A stretch of DNA of 64,000 nucleotides. Source: Glandiceps talaboti (Eukaryota; Hemichordata; Enteropneusta; Spengelidae). A program made the translations under genes and the position numbers. Within the stretch, counting starts at the first letter, position 1, and the number at the start of each line of letters is the position of its first letter. The stretch is from positions 20,237,871-20,301,870 of the forward strand of contig NC_135558.1 in assembly GCF_964340395.1 (NCBI RefSeq), read 5' to 3'. This document shows positions 15,001 to 26,016 of the stretch, one piece after another. The notes beneath the pieces are model-generated. The model searched no databases, was not told the origin of the DNA, and was given only the letters and a program-made list of their open reading frames with translations.

Positions 15001-18000
15001 GGGAAGTCAATGATGGTGTGTCAGGAGTTGCTGCTGTAGTCAACGTTGCTGTGTCACTAGTTGGTTTTGAAGTCAATGGTGGTGTGTCACTAGTAGGTTC
15101 TGAAGTCAATGGTGGTGTGTCACTAGTGGGTGCTAAAGTCAATGGTGGTGTGTGGATAGTTGGTGTTGAAGTCAACAGTGTTGTGTCACTAGTTGGTTCT
15201 GAAGTCAGTGGTGGTGTGTCACTAGTTTGTGTGAAAGTCAACGGTGGTCTGTCCCTACTTGGTGCTGAAGTCAATGGTGCTGTGTGACTAGTTGGTGCTG
15301 AACTCAACGGTTGGGTGTCACTAGTTGGTGTTCTAGTCAATGGTGGTTTTTCACTTCTTTGTGTTGAAGTCAGTGGTGGTGTGTCGCTACCCGGTGCTGA
15401 AGTCAACAGTGGTATATTACTAGATGTGGTTGAAGTCAACAGTGGTGTGTCCCTAGTTTGTGCCGAAGTCAACAATGGTGTGTCACTAGTTGGTGGAGAA
15501 GTCAACATTGGTGTGTCACTAATTGATGATAAAGTCAAAAGTGGTGTTTCACTAGGTGGTGGTGAAGTCAACAGTGGTGTGTCACTAGTTGGTGATGAAT
15601 TCAAAAGTGGTGTGTCACTAGTTGGTGTTGAAGTCAACGATGTTGTGTCACTAGTTGGTGTTGAAGTCAAAGGTGGTGTGTCACTAGTTGATGCTGAAGT
15701 CAACAGTGGTGTGTCAGTACTTTGTGCTGAATTGAATGGTGGTGTGTCACTAGTTGATGTTGAAGTTAACATTGGGATGTCACTAGTTGGTGTGGAAGTC
15801 AACGGTAGTGTTTCACTAACTTGTGTTGAAGTCAAGGGTGACATGTCCCTAGTTGGTACTGAAGTCAACAGTTGTGTGTCACTAGTTGGTTTTGTAGTCA
15901 ATGGTGGTATGTCACTTGTTGGTGCTGAGGTTAATGTATGTGTGTCACTAGCTTGTGTTAAAGTCAATGGTGGTGTGTCTCTAGTTGGTACTAAAGTCAA
16001 TGATGGTGTGTCACTAGTTGGTGCTGAAGTCATTGGTGGTATGTGACTTGTTGGTGGTGAAGTCAACAGTGGTATGTCACTTGTTCGTGCTGAAGTCAAC
16101 AGTGGTGTCTCACTAGTTTGTGCTGAAGACAACGGTGGTGTCTCACTAGTTTGTGCTGAAGTCAACAGTGATGTGTCCCTAGTTGGTACTAAAGTCAATG
16201 ATGGTGTGTCACTAGTTGGTGTTGAATTCATCGGTAGTGTGTCACTTGTTGGTGATAAACTCAACAGTGGTATGTCACTTGTTCGTGCTGAAGTCAACAG
16301 TGGTGAGTCACTTCTCAGTGCTGAAGTCAGCAGTGGTGCGTCACTAGATGGTGGTGAAGGCAATATTGGCATGTCACTAGTCAGTGCTGAAGTAAATGTT
16401 GGTGTGTCACTAGTCAGCGCTGAAGTCAACAGTGGTGTGTCACTAGTTGGTGCTGAAGTCAACGTTGGTGTGTCACTAGTTGGTGATGAAGTCAACGGTG
16501 GTGTGTCACTAGTAGGTTCTGAAGTCAACAGTGGTGTATTACTAGTAGGTTCTGTAGTCAACGGTGGTGTGTCACTAGTTTGTGTTGAAGTCAACGGTGA
16601 TGTGTCACTAGTTTGTGTTGAAGTCAATGGTGGTGTGTCACTAGTAGGTTCTGAAGTCAACGGTGGTGTGCCACTAGTAGGTTCTGAAGTCAACGGTTGT
16701 GTGACACTGGTAGGTTCTGAAGTCAACGGTGGTGTGTCAATAGTTGATGCTAATGTCAATGGTTGTGTGTCAATAGTTGGTGTTGAAGTCAACGGTTGTG
16801 TGTCACTAGTTTGTGTGAAAGTCAACGGTGGTGTGTCACTAGTTGGTTCTGAAGTCAACGGTTGTGTGTCACTAGTTGGTGCTGAAGTCAATAGTGGTTG
16901 GTCACTAGTCAGTGCTGAAGTCAACAGCGTTGTGTCACTAGTTGGTGCTGAAGTCAGTGGTGGTGGGTCACTAGTCAGTGCTGAAGTCAACAGTTGTGTG
17001 TCACTAGTCAGTACTGAAGTCAATGGTGCTGTGGCACTAGTTGGTGGGGAAGTCAACGATGGTATGTCAGTAGTTGGTGCTGTAGTCAATGTTGCTGTGT
17101 CACTAGTTGGTTTTGAAGTCAATGGTGATGTGTCACTAGTAGGTTCTGAAGTCAATGGTGGTGTGTCACTTGTGGGTGCTGAAGTCAATGGTGGTGTGTC
17201 TCTAGTTGGTGTTGAAGTCAACAGTGTTGTGTCACTAGTTGGTTCTGAAGTCAACGGTGGTGTGTCACTAGTTGGTGCTGAAATCAGCGGTTGTGTGTCA
17301 CTAGGTGGTGTTGAAGACAACGTTGGGTATTCACTACTTTGTGTTGAAGTCAACGGTGGTGTGTCTCTAGTTTGTGTTGAAGTCTGTGATGGTGTGTCGC
17401 TAGTCGGTGCTGAAGTCAACGGTAGTATGTTACTAGATGGGACTGAAGTCAACAGTGGTGTGTCCCTAGTTAGTGCCGAAGTCAACAGTGGTGTGTCACT
17501 AGTTGGTGTAGAAGTCAACGGTGGTATGTCACCAGTTGTTGGTGAAGTCAAAATTGGTGTGTCACTAGTTGGTGGTGAAGTCAAAAATGGTGTATCACTA
17601 GTTGATGGTGAAGTCAAAAGTGGTGTGTCACTAGTTGGTGGTGAAGTCAAAAGTGGTGTGTCACTAGTTGGTGTTGAAGTCAAAAGTGGTGTGCCACTAG
17701 ATGGTGATGAAGCCAAAAGTGGTGTGTCACTAGTTCGTGGTAAGGTCAACAATGGTTTGTCACTAGTTGGTGATGAAGTAAATTGTTGTCTGTCTCTAGT
17801 TTTTGTGAAAGTCAATGGTGGGGTGTCACTAGTTGGTGCTAAAGTCAATGGTTGTGTGTCACTAGTTAGTGTTGAAGTCAATGGTGGTATGTCACTAGTT
17901 GGTATTGAAGTCAACAGTGGTGTGTCAATAGTTGCTGTTGAAGTCAATGGTGGTGTGTCACTAGTTGGTGCTGAAGTCAACGGTGGTGTGTCAATAGTTG

Positions 18001-21000
18001 GTGTTGAAGTCAACAGTGGTGTGTCACTAGTTTCTGTTGAAGTCAACGGTGGTGTGTCACTAGTTGGTGTTGAAGTTAACAGTGATGTGTCACTAGTTTG
18101 CATTGAAGTCAATGGTGATGTGTCACTAGTTTGTTCTGAAGTCAACAGTGGTGTGTCACTAGTAGGTTCTGAAGTCAACAGTGGTATGTCACTAGTAGGT
18201 TCTGAAGTCAACAGTGGTGTGTCACTAGTAGGTTCTGAAGTCAACGATGGTGTGACACCAGTAGGTTCTGAAGTCAACGGTGGTGTGTCAATAGTTGATG
18301 CTGATGTTAAAGGTTGTGTTTCAATAGTTGGTGTTGAAGTCAACGGTTGTGTGTCACTAGTTGGTGCTGAAGTCAATGGTCGTGTGTCACTAGTTGGTGC
18401 AGAAATGAACGGTTGTGTGTCACTAGTTGGTATTGAAGTCAACGTTGGTTTTTCACTACTTTGTGTTGAAGTCAATGGTGGTGTGTCACTAGTTTGTGTT
18501 GAAGTCAGTGGTGGTGTGTCGCTAGTCGGTGCTGAAATCAATGGTGGTATGTTACTAGATGGGACTGAAGTCAACAGTGGTGTGTCCCTAGTTGGTGCCG
18601 AAGTCAACAGTGGTGTGTAACTAGTTGTTGTAGAAGTCAATGGTGGTGTGTCACTAGTTGTTGGTGAAGTCAAAAGTGGTGTGTCACTAGTTGGTGATGA
18701 AGTCAATTGTAGTGTGTCACTAGTTGGTGCTAAAGTCAACGGTTGTGTGTCACTAGTTGGTGTTGAAGTCAACGGTGGTGTGTCACTTGTTGGTGATGAA
18801 GTCATTTGTTTTGTGTCATTAGTTGGTGCTGAAGTCAATGGTGTTGTGTCACTAGTAGGTGTTGTAGTCAACGTTGGTGTGTCAATAGTTGCTGTTGAAG
18901 TCAATGGTGGTGAGTCACTAGTTGGTGCTGAAGTCAACGGTGGTTTGTCAATAGGTGGTGTTGAAGTCAACAGTGGTGTGTCACTAGTTTGTGTTGAAGT
19001 CAACGGTTGTGTGTCACTAGTTGGTGTTGAAGTCAACGGTGGTGTGTCACTAATTGGTGTTGAAGTCAACAGTGGTGTGTCACTAGTTTGTGTTGAAGTC
19101 AACAGTGATGTGTCACTAGTTTTTCTGAAAGTCAATGGTGGTGTTTCACTAGTTTGTGTTGAAGTCAATGGTGATGTGTCGCTAGTTTGTGTTGAAGTCA
19201 ATGGTGGTGTGTCACTAGTTGGTATTGAAGTCAACGTTGGTTTTTCACTACTTTGTGTTGAAGTCAATGGTGGTGTGTCACTAGTTTGTGTTGAAGTCAG
19301 TGGTGGTGTGTCGCTAGTCGGTGTTGAAATCAATGGTGGTATGTTACTAGATGGGACTGAAGTCAACAGTGGTGTGTTCCTAGTTGGTGCCGAAGTCAAC
19401 AGTGGTGTGTAACTACTTGTTGTAGAAGTCAATGGTGGTGTGTCACTAGTTGTTGGTGAAGTCAAAAGTGGTGTGTCACTAGTTGGTGGTGAAGTCAAAA
19501 GTGGTGTGTCACTAGTTGTTGGTGAAGTCAACAGTGGTGTGTCACTAGTTGGTGATGAAGTCAATTGTGGTGTGTCACTAGTTTTTCTGAAAGTCAATGG
19601 TGGTGTGTCACTAGTTGGTGATGAAGTCAATTGTAGTGTGTCACTAGTTGGTGCTAAAGTCAACGGGTGTGTGTCAATAGTTGGTGTTGAAGTCAATGGT
19701 GGTGTGTCACTTGTTGGTGATGAAGTCATTTGTTTTGTGTCATTAGTTGGTGCTGAAGTCAATGGTGGTGTGTCACTAATAGGTGTTGTAGTCAACGTTG
19801 GTGTGTCAATAGTTGCTGTTGAAGTCAATGGTGGTGAGTCACTAGTTGGTGCTGAAGTCAACGGTGGTTTTTCAATAGGTGGTGTTAAAGACAACAGTGG
19901 TGTGTCACTAGTTTGTGTTGAAATCAACGGTGGTGTGTCACTAGTTGGTGTTGAAGTCAACGGTGGTGTGTCACTAATTGGTGTTGAAGTCAACAGTGGT
20001 GTGTCACTAGTTTGTGTTGAAGTCAACAGTGATGTGTCACTAGTTTTTCTGAAAGTCAATGGTGGTGTTTCACTAGTTTGTGTTGAAGTCAATGGTGATG
20101 TGTCGCTAGTTTGTGTTGAAGTCAATGGTGGCGTGTCACTAGTAGGTTCTGAAGTCAACAGTGGTGTGTCACTAGTAGGTTCTGAAGTCAACGGTGGTGT
20201 GTCACTAGTAGGTTCTGAAGTCAACGGTGGTTTGTCACTAGTTTGTATTGAAGTCAACGGTGATGTGTCACTAGTTTGTGTTGAAGTCAATGGTGGTGTG
20301 TTACTAGTAGGTTCTGAAGTCAACTTTGGTGTGTCACTAGTAGGTTCTGAAATCAACGGTGGTGTGACACTGGTAGGTTGTGAAGTCATCGGTGGTGTGT
20401 CAATAGTTGATGCTGATGTCAAAGGTTGTGTGACAATAGTTGGTGTTGAAGTCAACGGTTGTGTGTCACTAGTTGGTGCCGAAGTCAATGGTGGTGTGTC
20501 ACTAGTTGGCGTTGAAGTCAACGGTTGTGTGTCACTAGTTGGTGCTGAAGTCAAAGGTTGTGTGTCAATAGTTGGTATTGAAGTCAACAGTTGTTTGTCA
20601 ATTGTTGGTGTTGAAGTCAACGGTGGTGTGTCACTAATTGGTGTTGAAGTCAACAGTGGTGTGTCACTAGTTTGTGTTGAAGTCAACAGTGATGTGTCAC
20701 TAGTTTGCGTTGAAGTCAACGGTGGTGTTTCACTAGTTCGTGTTGAAGTCAATGGTGATGTGTCACTAGTTTGTGTTGAAGTCAATGTTGGTGTGTCACT
20801 AGTAGGTTCTGAAGTCAACAGTGATGTGTTACTAGTAGGTTCTGAAGTCAACGGTGGTGTGTTACTAGTAGGTTCTGAAGTCAACGGTGGTGTGTCACCA
20901 GTTTGTGTTGAAGTCAACGGTGATGTGTCACTAGTTTGTGTTGAAGTCAATGGTGGTGTGTCACTAGTAGGTTCTGAAGTCAACGGTGGTGTGTCACTAG

Positions 21001-24000
21001 TAGGTTCTGAAGTCAACGGTGGTGTGACACTGGTAGGTTCTGAAGTCAACGGTGGTGTGTCAATAGTTGATGCTAATGTCAAAGGTTGTGTGTCAATAGT
21101 TGGTGTTGAAGTCAACGGTTGTGTGTCACTAGATGGTGCCGAAGTCAATGGTGATGTGTCACTAGTTGGTGTTGAAGTCAACGGTTGTGTGTCAATAGTT
21201 GGTGTTGAAGTCAACGGTTGTGTGTCACTAGTTGGTGTTGAAGTCAACTGTTGTGTGTCGCTAGTTGGTGCTGAAGTCAATGGTGGTGTGTCACTAGTAG
21301 GTGTTGTAGTCAACGTTGGTGTGTCAATAGTTGCTGTTGAAGTCAATGGTGGTGAGTCACTAGTTGGTGCTGAAGTCAACGGTGGTTTTTCAATAGGTGG
21401 TGTTGAAGTCAACAGTGGTGTGTCACTAGTTTGTGTTGAAATCAACGGTGGTGTGTCACTAGTTGGTGTTGAAGTCAACGGTGGTGTGTCACTAATTGGT
21501 GTTGAAGTCAACAGTGGTGTGTCACTAGTTTGTGTTGAAGTCAACAGTGATGTGTCACTAGTTTTTCTGAAAGTCAATGGTGGTGTTTCACTAGTTTGTG
21601 TTGAAGTCAATGGTGATGTGTCGCTAGTTTGTGTTGAAGTCAATGGTGGTGTGTCACTAGTAGGTTCTGAAGTCAACAGTGGTGTGTCACTAGTAGGTTC
21701 TGAAGTCACCGGTGGTTTGTCACTAGTTTGTATTGAAGTCAACGGTGATGTGTCACTAGTTTGTGTTGAAGTCAATGGTGGTGTGTTACTAGTAGGTTCT
21801 GAAGTCAACTTTGGTGTGTCACTAGTAGGTTCTGAAATCAACGGTGGTGTGACACTGGTAGGTTGTGAAGTCAACGGTGGTGTGTCAATAGTTGATGCTG
21901 ATGTCAAAGGTTGTGTGTCAATAGTTGGTGTTGAAGTCAACGGTTGTGTGTCACTAGTTGGTACCGAAGTCAATGGTGGTGTGTCACTAGTTGGCGTTGA
22001 GGTCAACGGTTGTGTGTCACTAGTTGGTGCTGAAGTCAAAGGTTGTGTGTCAATAGTTGGTATTGAAGTCAACAGTTGTTTGTCAATTGTTGGTGTTGAA
22101 GTCAACGGTGGTGTGTCACTAATTGGTGTTGAAGTCAACAGTGGTGTGTCACTAGTTTGTGTTGAAGTCAACAGTGATGTACATGTGTCACTAGTTTGCG
22201 TTGAAGTCAACGGTGGTGTTTCACTAGTTTGTGTTGAAGTCAATGGTGGTGTGTCACTAGTAGGTTCTGAAGTCAACGGTGGTGTGTCACTAGTAGGTTC
22301 TGAAGTCAACGGTGGTGTGACACTGGTAGGTTCTGAAGTCAACGGTGGTGTGTCAATAGTTGATGCTAATGTCAAAGGTTGTGTGTCAATAGTTGGTGTT
22401 GAAGTCAACGGTTGTGTGTCACTAGATGGTGCCGAAGTCAATGGTGATGTGTCACTAGTTGGTGTTGAAGTCAACGGTTGTGTGTCAATAGTTGGTGTTG
22501 AAGTCAACGGTTGTGTGTCACTAGTTGGTGTTGAAGTCAACGGTTTTGTGTCGCTAGTTGGTGCTGAAGTCAATGGTGGTGTGTCACTAGTAGGTGTTGT
22601 AGTCAACGTTGGTGTGTCAATAGTTGCTGTTGAAGTCAATGGTGGTGAGTCACTAGTTGGTGCTGAAGTCAACGGTGGTTTTTCAATAGGTGGTGTTGAA
22701 GTCAACAGTGGTGTGTCACTAGTTTGTGTTGAAATCAACGGTGGTGTGTCACTAGTTGGTGTTGAAGACAACGGTGGTGTGTCACTAATTGGTGTTGAAG
22801 TCAACAGTGGTGTGTCACTAGTTTGTGTTGAAGTCAACAGTGATGTGTCACTAGTTTTTCTGAAAGTCAATGGTGGTGTTTCACTAGTTTGTGTTGAAGT
22901 CAATGGTGATGTGTCGCTAGTTTGTGTTGAAGTCAATGGTGGTGTGTCACTAGTAGGTTCTGAAGTCAACAGTGGTGTGTCACTAGTAGGTTCTGAAGTC
23001 ACCGGTGGTTTGTCACTAGTTTGTATTGAAGTCAACGGTGATGTGTCACTAGTTTGTGTTGAAGTCAATGGTGGTGTGTTACTAGTAGGTTCTGAAGTCA
23101 ACTTTGGTGTGTCACTAGTAGGTTCTGAAATCAACGGTGGTGTGACACTGGTAGGTTGTGAAGTCAACGGTGGTGTGTCAATAGTTGATGCTGATGTCAA
23201 AGGTTGTGTGTCAATAGTTGGTGTTGAAGTCAACGGTTGTGTGTCACTAGTTGGTACCGAAGTCAATGGTGGTGTGTCACTAGTTGGCGTTGAAGTCAAC
23301 GGTTGTGGGTCACTAGATGGTGCCGAAGTCAATGGTGATGTGTCACTAGTTGGTGTTGAAGTCAACGGTTGTGTGTCACTAGATGGTGCCGAAGTCAATG
23401 GTGATGTGTCACTAGTTGGTGTTGAAGTCAACGGTTGTGTGTCAATAGTTGGTGTTGAAGTCAACGGTTGTGTGTCACTAGTTGGTGTTGAAGTCAACGG
23501 TTTTGTGTCGCTAGTTGGTGCTGAAGTCAATGGTGGTGTGTCACTAGTAGGTGTTGTAGTCAACGTTGGTGTGTCAATAGTTGCTGTTGAAGTCAATGGT
23601 GGTGAGTCACTAGTTGGTGCTGAAGTCAACGGTGGTTTTTCAATAGGTGGTGTTGAAGTCAACAGTGGTGTGTCACTAGTTTGTGTTGAAATCAACGGTG
23701 GTGTGTCACTAGTTGGTGTTGAAGTCAACGGTGGTGTGTCACTAATTGGTGTTGAAGTCAACAGTGGTGTGTCACTAGTTTGTGTTGAAGTCAACAGTGA
23801 TGTGTCACTAGTTTTTCTGAAAGTCAATGGTGGTGTTTCACTAGTTTGTGTTGAAGTCAATGGTGATGTGTCGCTAGTTTGTGTTGAAGTCAATGGTGGT
23901 GTGTCACTAGTAGGTTCTGAAGTCAACAGTGGTGTGTCACTAGTAGGTTCTGAAGTCACCGGTGGTTTGTCACTAGTTTGTATTGAAGTCAACGGTGATG

Positions 24001-25044
24001 TGTCACTAGTTTGTGTTGAAGTCAATGGTGGTGTGTTACTAGTAGGTTCTGAAGTCAACTTTGGTGTGTCACTAGTAGGTTCTGAAATCAACGGTGGTGT
24101 GACACTGGTAGGTTGTGAAGTCAACGGTGGTGTGTCAATAGTTGATGCTGATGTCAAAGGTTGTGTGTCAATAGTTGGTGTTGAAGTCAACGGTTGTGTG
24201 TCACTAGTTGGTACCGAAGTCAATGGTGGTGTGTCACTAGTTGGCGTTGAAGTCAACGGTTGTGTGTCACTAGTTGGTGCTGAAGTCAAAGGTTGTGTGT
24301 CAATAGTTGGTATTGAAGTCAACAGTTGTTTGTCAATTGTTGGTGTTGAAGTCAACGGTGGTGTGTCACTAATTGGTGTTGAAGTCAACAGTGGTGTGTC
24401 ACTAGTTTGTGTTGAAGTCAACAGTGATGTACATGTGTCACTAGTTTGCGTTGAAGTCAACGGTGGTGTTTCACTAGTTTGTGTTGAAGTCAATGGTGAT
24501 GTGTCACTAGTTTGTGTTGAAGTCAATGTTGGTGTGTCACTAGTAGGTTCTGAAGTCAACAGTGATGTGTTACTAGTAGGTTCTGAAGTCAACGGTGGTG
24601 TGTTACTAGTAGGTTCTGAAGTCAACGGTGGTGTGTCACTAGTTTGTGTTGAAGTCAACGGTGATGTGTCACTAGTTTGTGTTGAAGTCAATGGTGGTGT
24701 GTCACTAGTAGGTTCTGAAGTCAACGGTGGTGTGTCACTAGTAGGTTCTGAAGTCAACGGTGGTGTGACACTGGTAGGTTCTGAAGTCAACGGTGGTGTG
24801 TCAATAGTTGATGCTAATGTCAAAGGTTGTGTGTCAATAGTTGGTGTTGAAGTCAACGGTTGTGTGTCACTAGTTGGTGCCGAAGTCAATGGTGGTGTGT
24901 CACTAGTTGGTGTTGAAGTCAACGGTTGTGTGTCACTAGTTGGTGCTGAAGTCAAAGGTTGTGTGTCAATAGTTGGTGTTGAAGTCAACGGTTGTGTGTC
25001 ACTAGTTGGTGTTGAAGTCAACGGTTGTGTGTCGCTAGTTGATG
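1..25044 (-). CDS. Giant secreted mucin-like repeat protein, main exon (partial; continues past left edge)
   Basis: The minus-strand frame whose codons occupy plus coordinates 2-4, 5-7 and so on has no stop anywhere in 1-25,093. It reads about 759 copies of an 11-residue repeat with consensus D-T-P-P-L-T-S-T-P-T-S, roughly 80% Thr/Ser/Pro. Common substitutions are Q or S at position 3, L at 4, A, E or S at 8 and Q at 9. Cys and Trp are very rare. The exon starts at 25,044 after a textbook acceptor (minus strand ctctcttcctcttcag) and enters in phase 1, matching the signal-peptide exon at 26,017-26,086. Together they give at least 8,371 residues; the C-terminus is outside the window. A dense PTS repeat behind a signal peptide is the hallmark of secreted, heavily O-glycosylated mucins, so a role in mucus, glue or an extracellular coat is inferred. 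All length changes seen are multiples of 3 bp. No cysteine-knot, VWD or EGF domain is visible here. A silk- or tube-like structural protein is the main alternative. Confidence 0.85.
2500..6575. repeat. Higher-order repeat of 41 units (1,353 bp)
   Basis: Blocks 3,357-4,709 and 4,710-6,062 are near-identical and offset by exactly 1,353 bp. A partial copy precedes them (about 2,500-3,356) and another follows (6,063-6,575). The second block differs by whole-unit losses and gains that cancel, so its length is unchanged. This is the pattern left by recent unequal exchange. Confidence 0.85.
7960..16073. repeat. Repeated 1.3-1.6 kb segment within the minisatellite
   Basis: A segment with distinctive unit variants (plus-strand VAAVVNVAVS, then VWIVGVEVNSVV, then GILLDVAEVN) occurs near 7,960-9,240, 13,070-14,420 and 14,710-16,070. 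The last two are offset by 1,650 bp (50 units). The first and second are offset by 5,115 bp (155 units) at one marker and 5,181 bp (157 units) at another, so two units were gained between them. Confidence 0.8.
9216..19800. repeat. Long duplication of about 3.8 kb within the minisatellite
   Basis: About 9,216-13,050 and 16,047-19,800 carry the same order of unit variants. The offset is 6,831 bp (207 units) at the left end and 6,732 bp (204 units) further right, so three units differ between copies. Markers include the NVGYSLL unit (plus translation) near 10,620 and 17,330. Confidence 0.8.
19880..25000. repeat. Higher-order repeats of 29-46 units at the 5' end of the coding exon
   Basis: A marker unit (plus strand tagtttttctgaaagtc) recurs at 20,041, 21,559, 22,852 and 23,809. 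Intervals are 1,518 bp (46 units), 1,293 bp (39 units plus a 6-bp insertion) and 957 bp (29 units). Blocks between markers are almost identical, indicating very recent turnover close to the splice acceptor. Confidence 0.8.
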
Positions 25045-26016
25045 CTGAAGAGGAAGAGAGATAAGACAAGCCAATATACTTAAGTAATATTGTTCAGTAA
25101 ACAAAACAAATGGCTGTGTATCACCGGTCATTCATCCTTACATTTACTAGTAAAATACCTCGTAATTTTACAACGAAAGTTAAGAATTTATCATTTATCA
25201 AATAAATTGTTATGTATTTCATTATCACACATTATCTTGAATTGTGTTATTTTACGTAATATTTATTGTGAGACTATAATTTACGCTTAATTAGCGACGT
25301 TAACTTGTCATATTTGTAAATTATGGCCTCACTTAAAGTGACAATATGGATGAGGATTGGATATCTATTTTTGAATTTCAAATTATAAAATATCAGTGAA
25401 CGTAGGACGTATGGAACACTCATCTAACCCATCACAAATGTAAAAAGAACATTGTGTGGTATGGATGTATCTTATTTCAATCTTTTGAAAATTGATCCGA
25501 AACAACCCATGGTTATGCACTGTTAACAACAGAAGCAAAAATTCTCCATATATTTAACTTTTCATAAATGAAATTTACATTTCTATTTTATTTCAATATT
25601 GATCATTTCCCAATACACAGAGCAACATATGCAAGTTACAATTGTTTCGAAATAGAAGAACGTGCATACGTATTTTTTCCTTATTTATTTATTTGTCTAT
25701 TTATTTATATATTTACCATCCAACAAGCATTGCCAAATAACGCAGGGTTTCCCCGGGTACTCTGGTTTCCTCCTGCACTAACACTGAATCTTCGTCCGTG
25801 CAGGAGGAAACCAGAGTACCCGGGGAAAACCTGCGTTGTACGGTAGAGTCAAACTGAATGACACTCTTCTTATGGTAATTTCAATGAAACCATTAATGGG
25901 TCGAACCCCGACCGCAGTGGTACGAGGCAAGTATTTTAACCACTCGCTCACCGAGTGTTACCTGGTAATGTATTGAAACAACTACATTAAATTTTAAACA
26001 CTATAACATATCTCAC
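25045..26016 (-). other. Phase-1 intron of the mucin-like gene
   Basis: This inferred 972-bp intron has donor GTGAGA at 26,016-26,011 and acceptor AG at 25,046-25,045. The acceptor follows a pyrimidine run of about 22 nt, and a possible branch site ACTGAAC lies near 25,092-25,098. It contains an in-frame minus-strand stop (25,096-25,094) and a SINE insertion (about 25,677-25,965). The rest is AT-rich with no other coding signal. Confidence 0.78.
25677..25965 (-). mobile_element. tRNA-derived SINE with a long hairpin body, inside the mucin intron
   Basis: Read on the minus strand, the element starts with a tRNA Ser/Leu-like head. It has an A-box-like GTGAGCGAGTGGTTAA near 25,937-25,952 and a B box GGGGTTCGACCC at 25,909-25,898. 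The body is an inverted repeat of about 38 bp per arm (25,740-25,777 and 25,799-25,838; core GGTTTCCTCCTGCA). The 3' end is an AAATA-type tail (about 25,677-25,725). No clear target-site duplication was found. The head is recognisable; the family name is not known to me. Confidence 0.7.

Larger units (their letters stand above)
1..25044. repeat. 33-bp minisatellite, about 759 units
   Basis: The plus-strand consensus unit is gtgtcactagttggtgtt followed by gaagtcaacggtggt, 33 bp in all. Units diverge mainly at AAC/AAT (a third codon position on both strands) and at a few first- or second-position sites. The register is kept over the whole block; the only non-33 length changes noticed are 6-bp insertions near 941-950, 1,309-1,318, 22,177-22,182 and 24,427-24,432. 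The array is cut by the left window edge and ends abruptly at the splice acceptor near 25,045. Confidence 0.97.

Noticed and set aside
1-25044. Non-coding satellite interpretation of the 33-bp array
   Set aside because: Possible in principle, but the frame kept open over 25 kb, the absence of minus stops and the phase-matched signal-peptide exon make it less likely.
1-25044. CRISPR-like array
   Set aside because: Units are contiguous with no unique spacers, and the context is eukaryotic.
24-25064. Nineteen plus-strand open frames of a Val/Gly-rich 11-residue repeat, up to 1,874 residues
   Set aside because: They start only at GTG or ATG within repeat units, are interrupted by about 20 stops in one frame, and end in reverse-read splice-acceptor sequence. 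They are the shadow of the minus-strand frame, whose wobble positions coincide.
25568-25846. 92-residue plus-strand open frame
   Set aside because: It runs through the SINE tail and hairpin; no protein feature.
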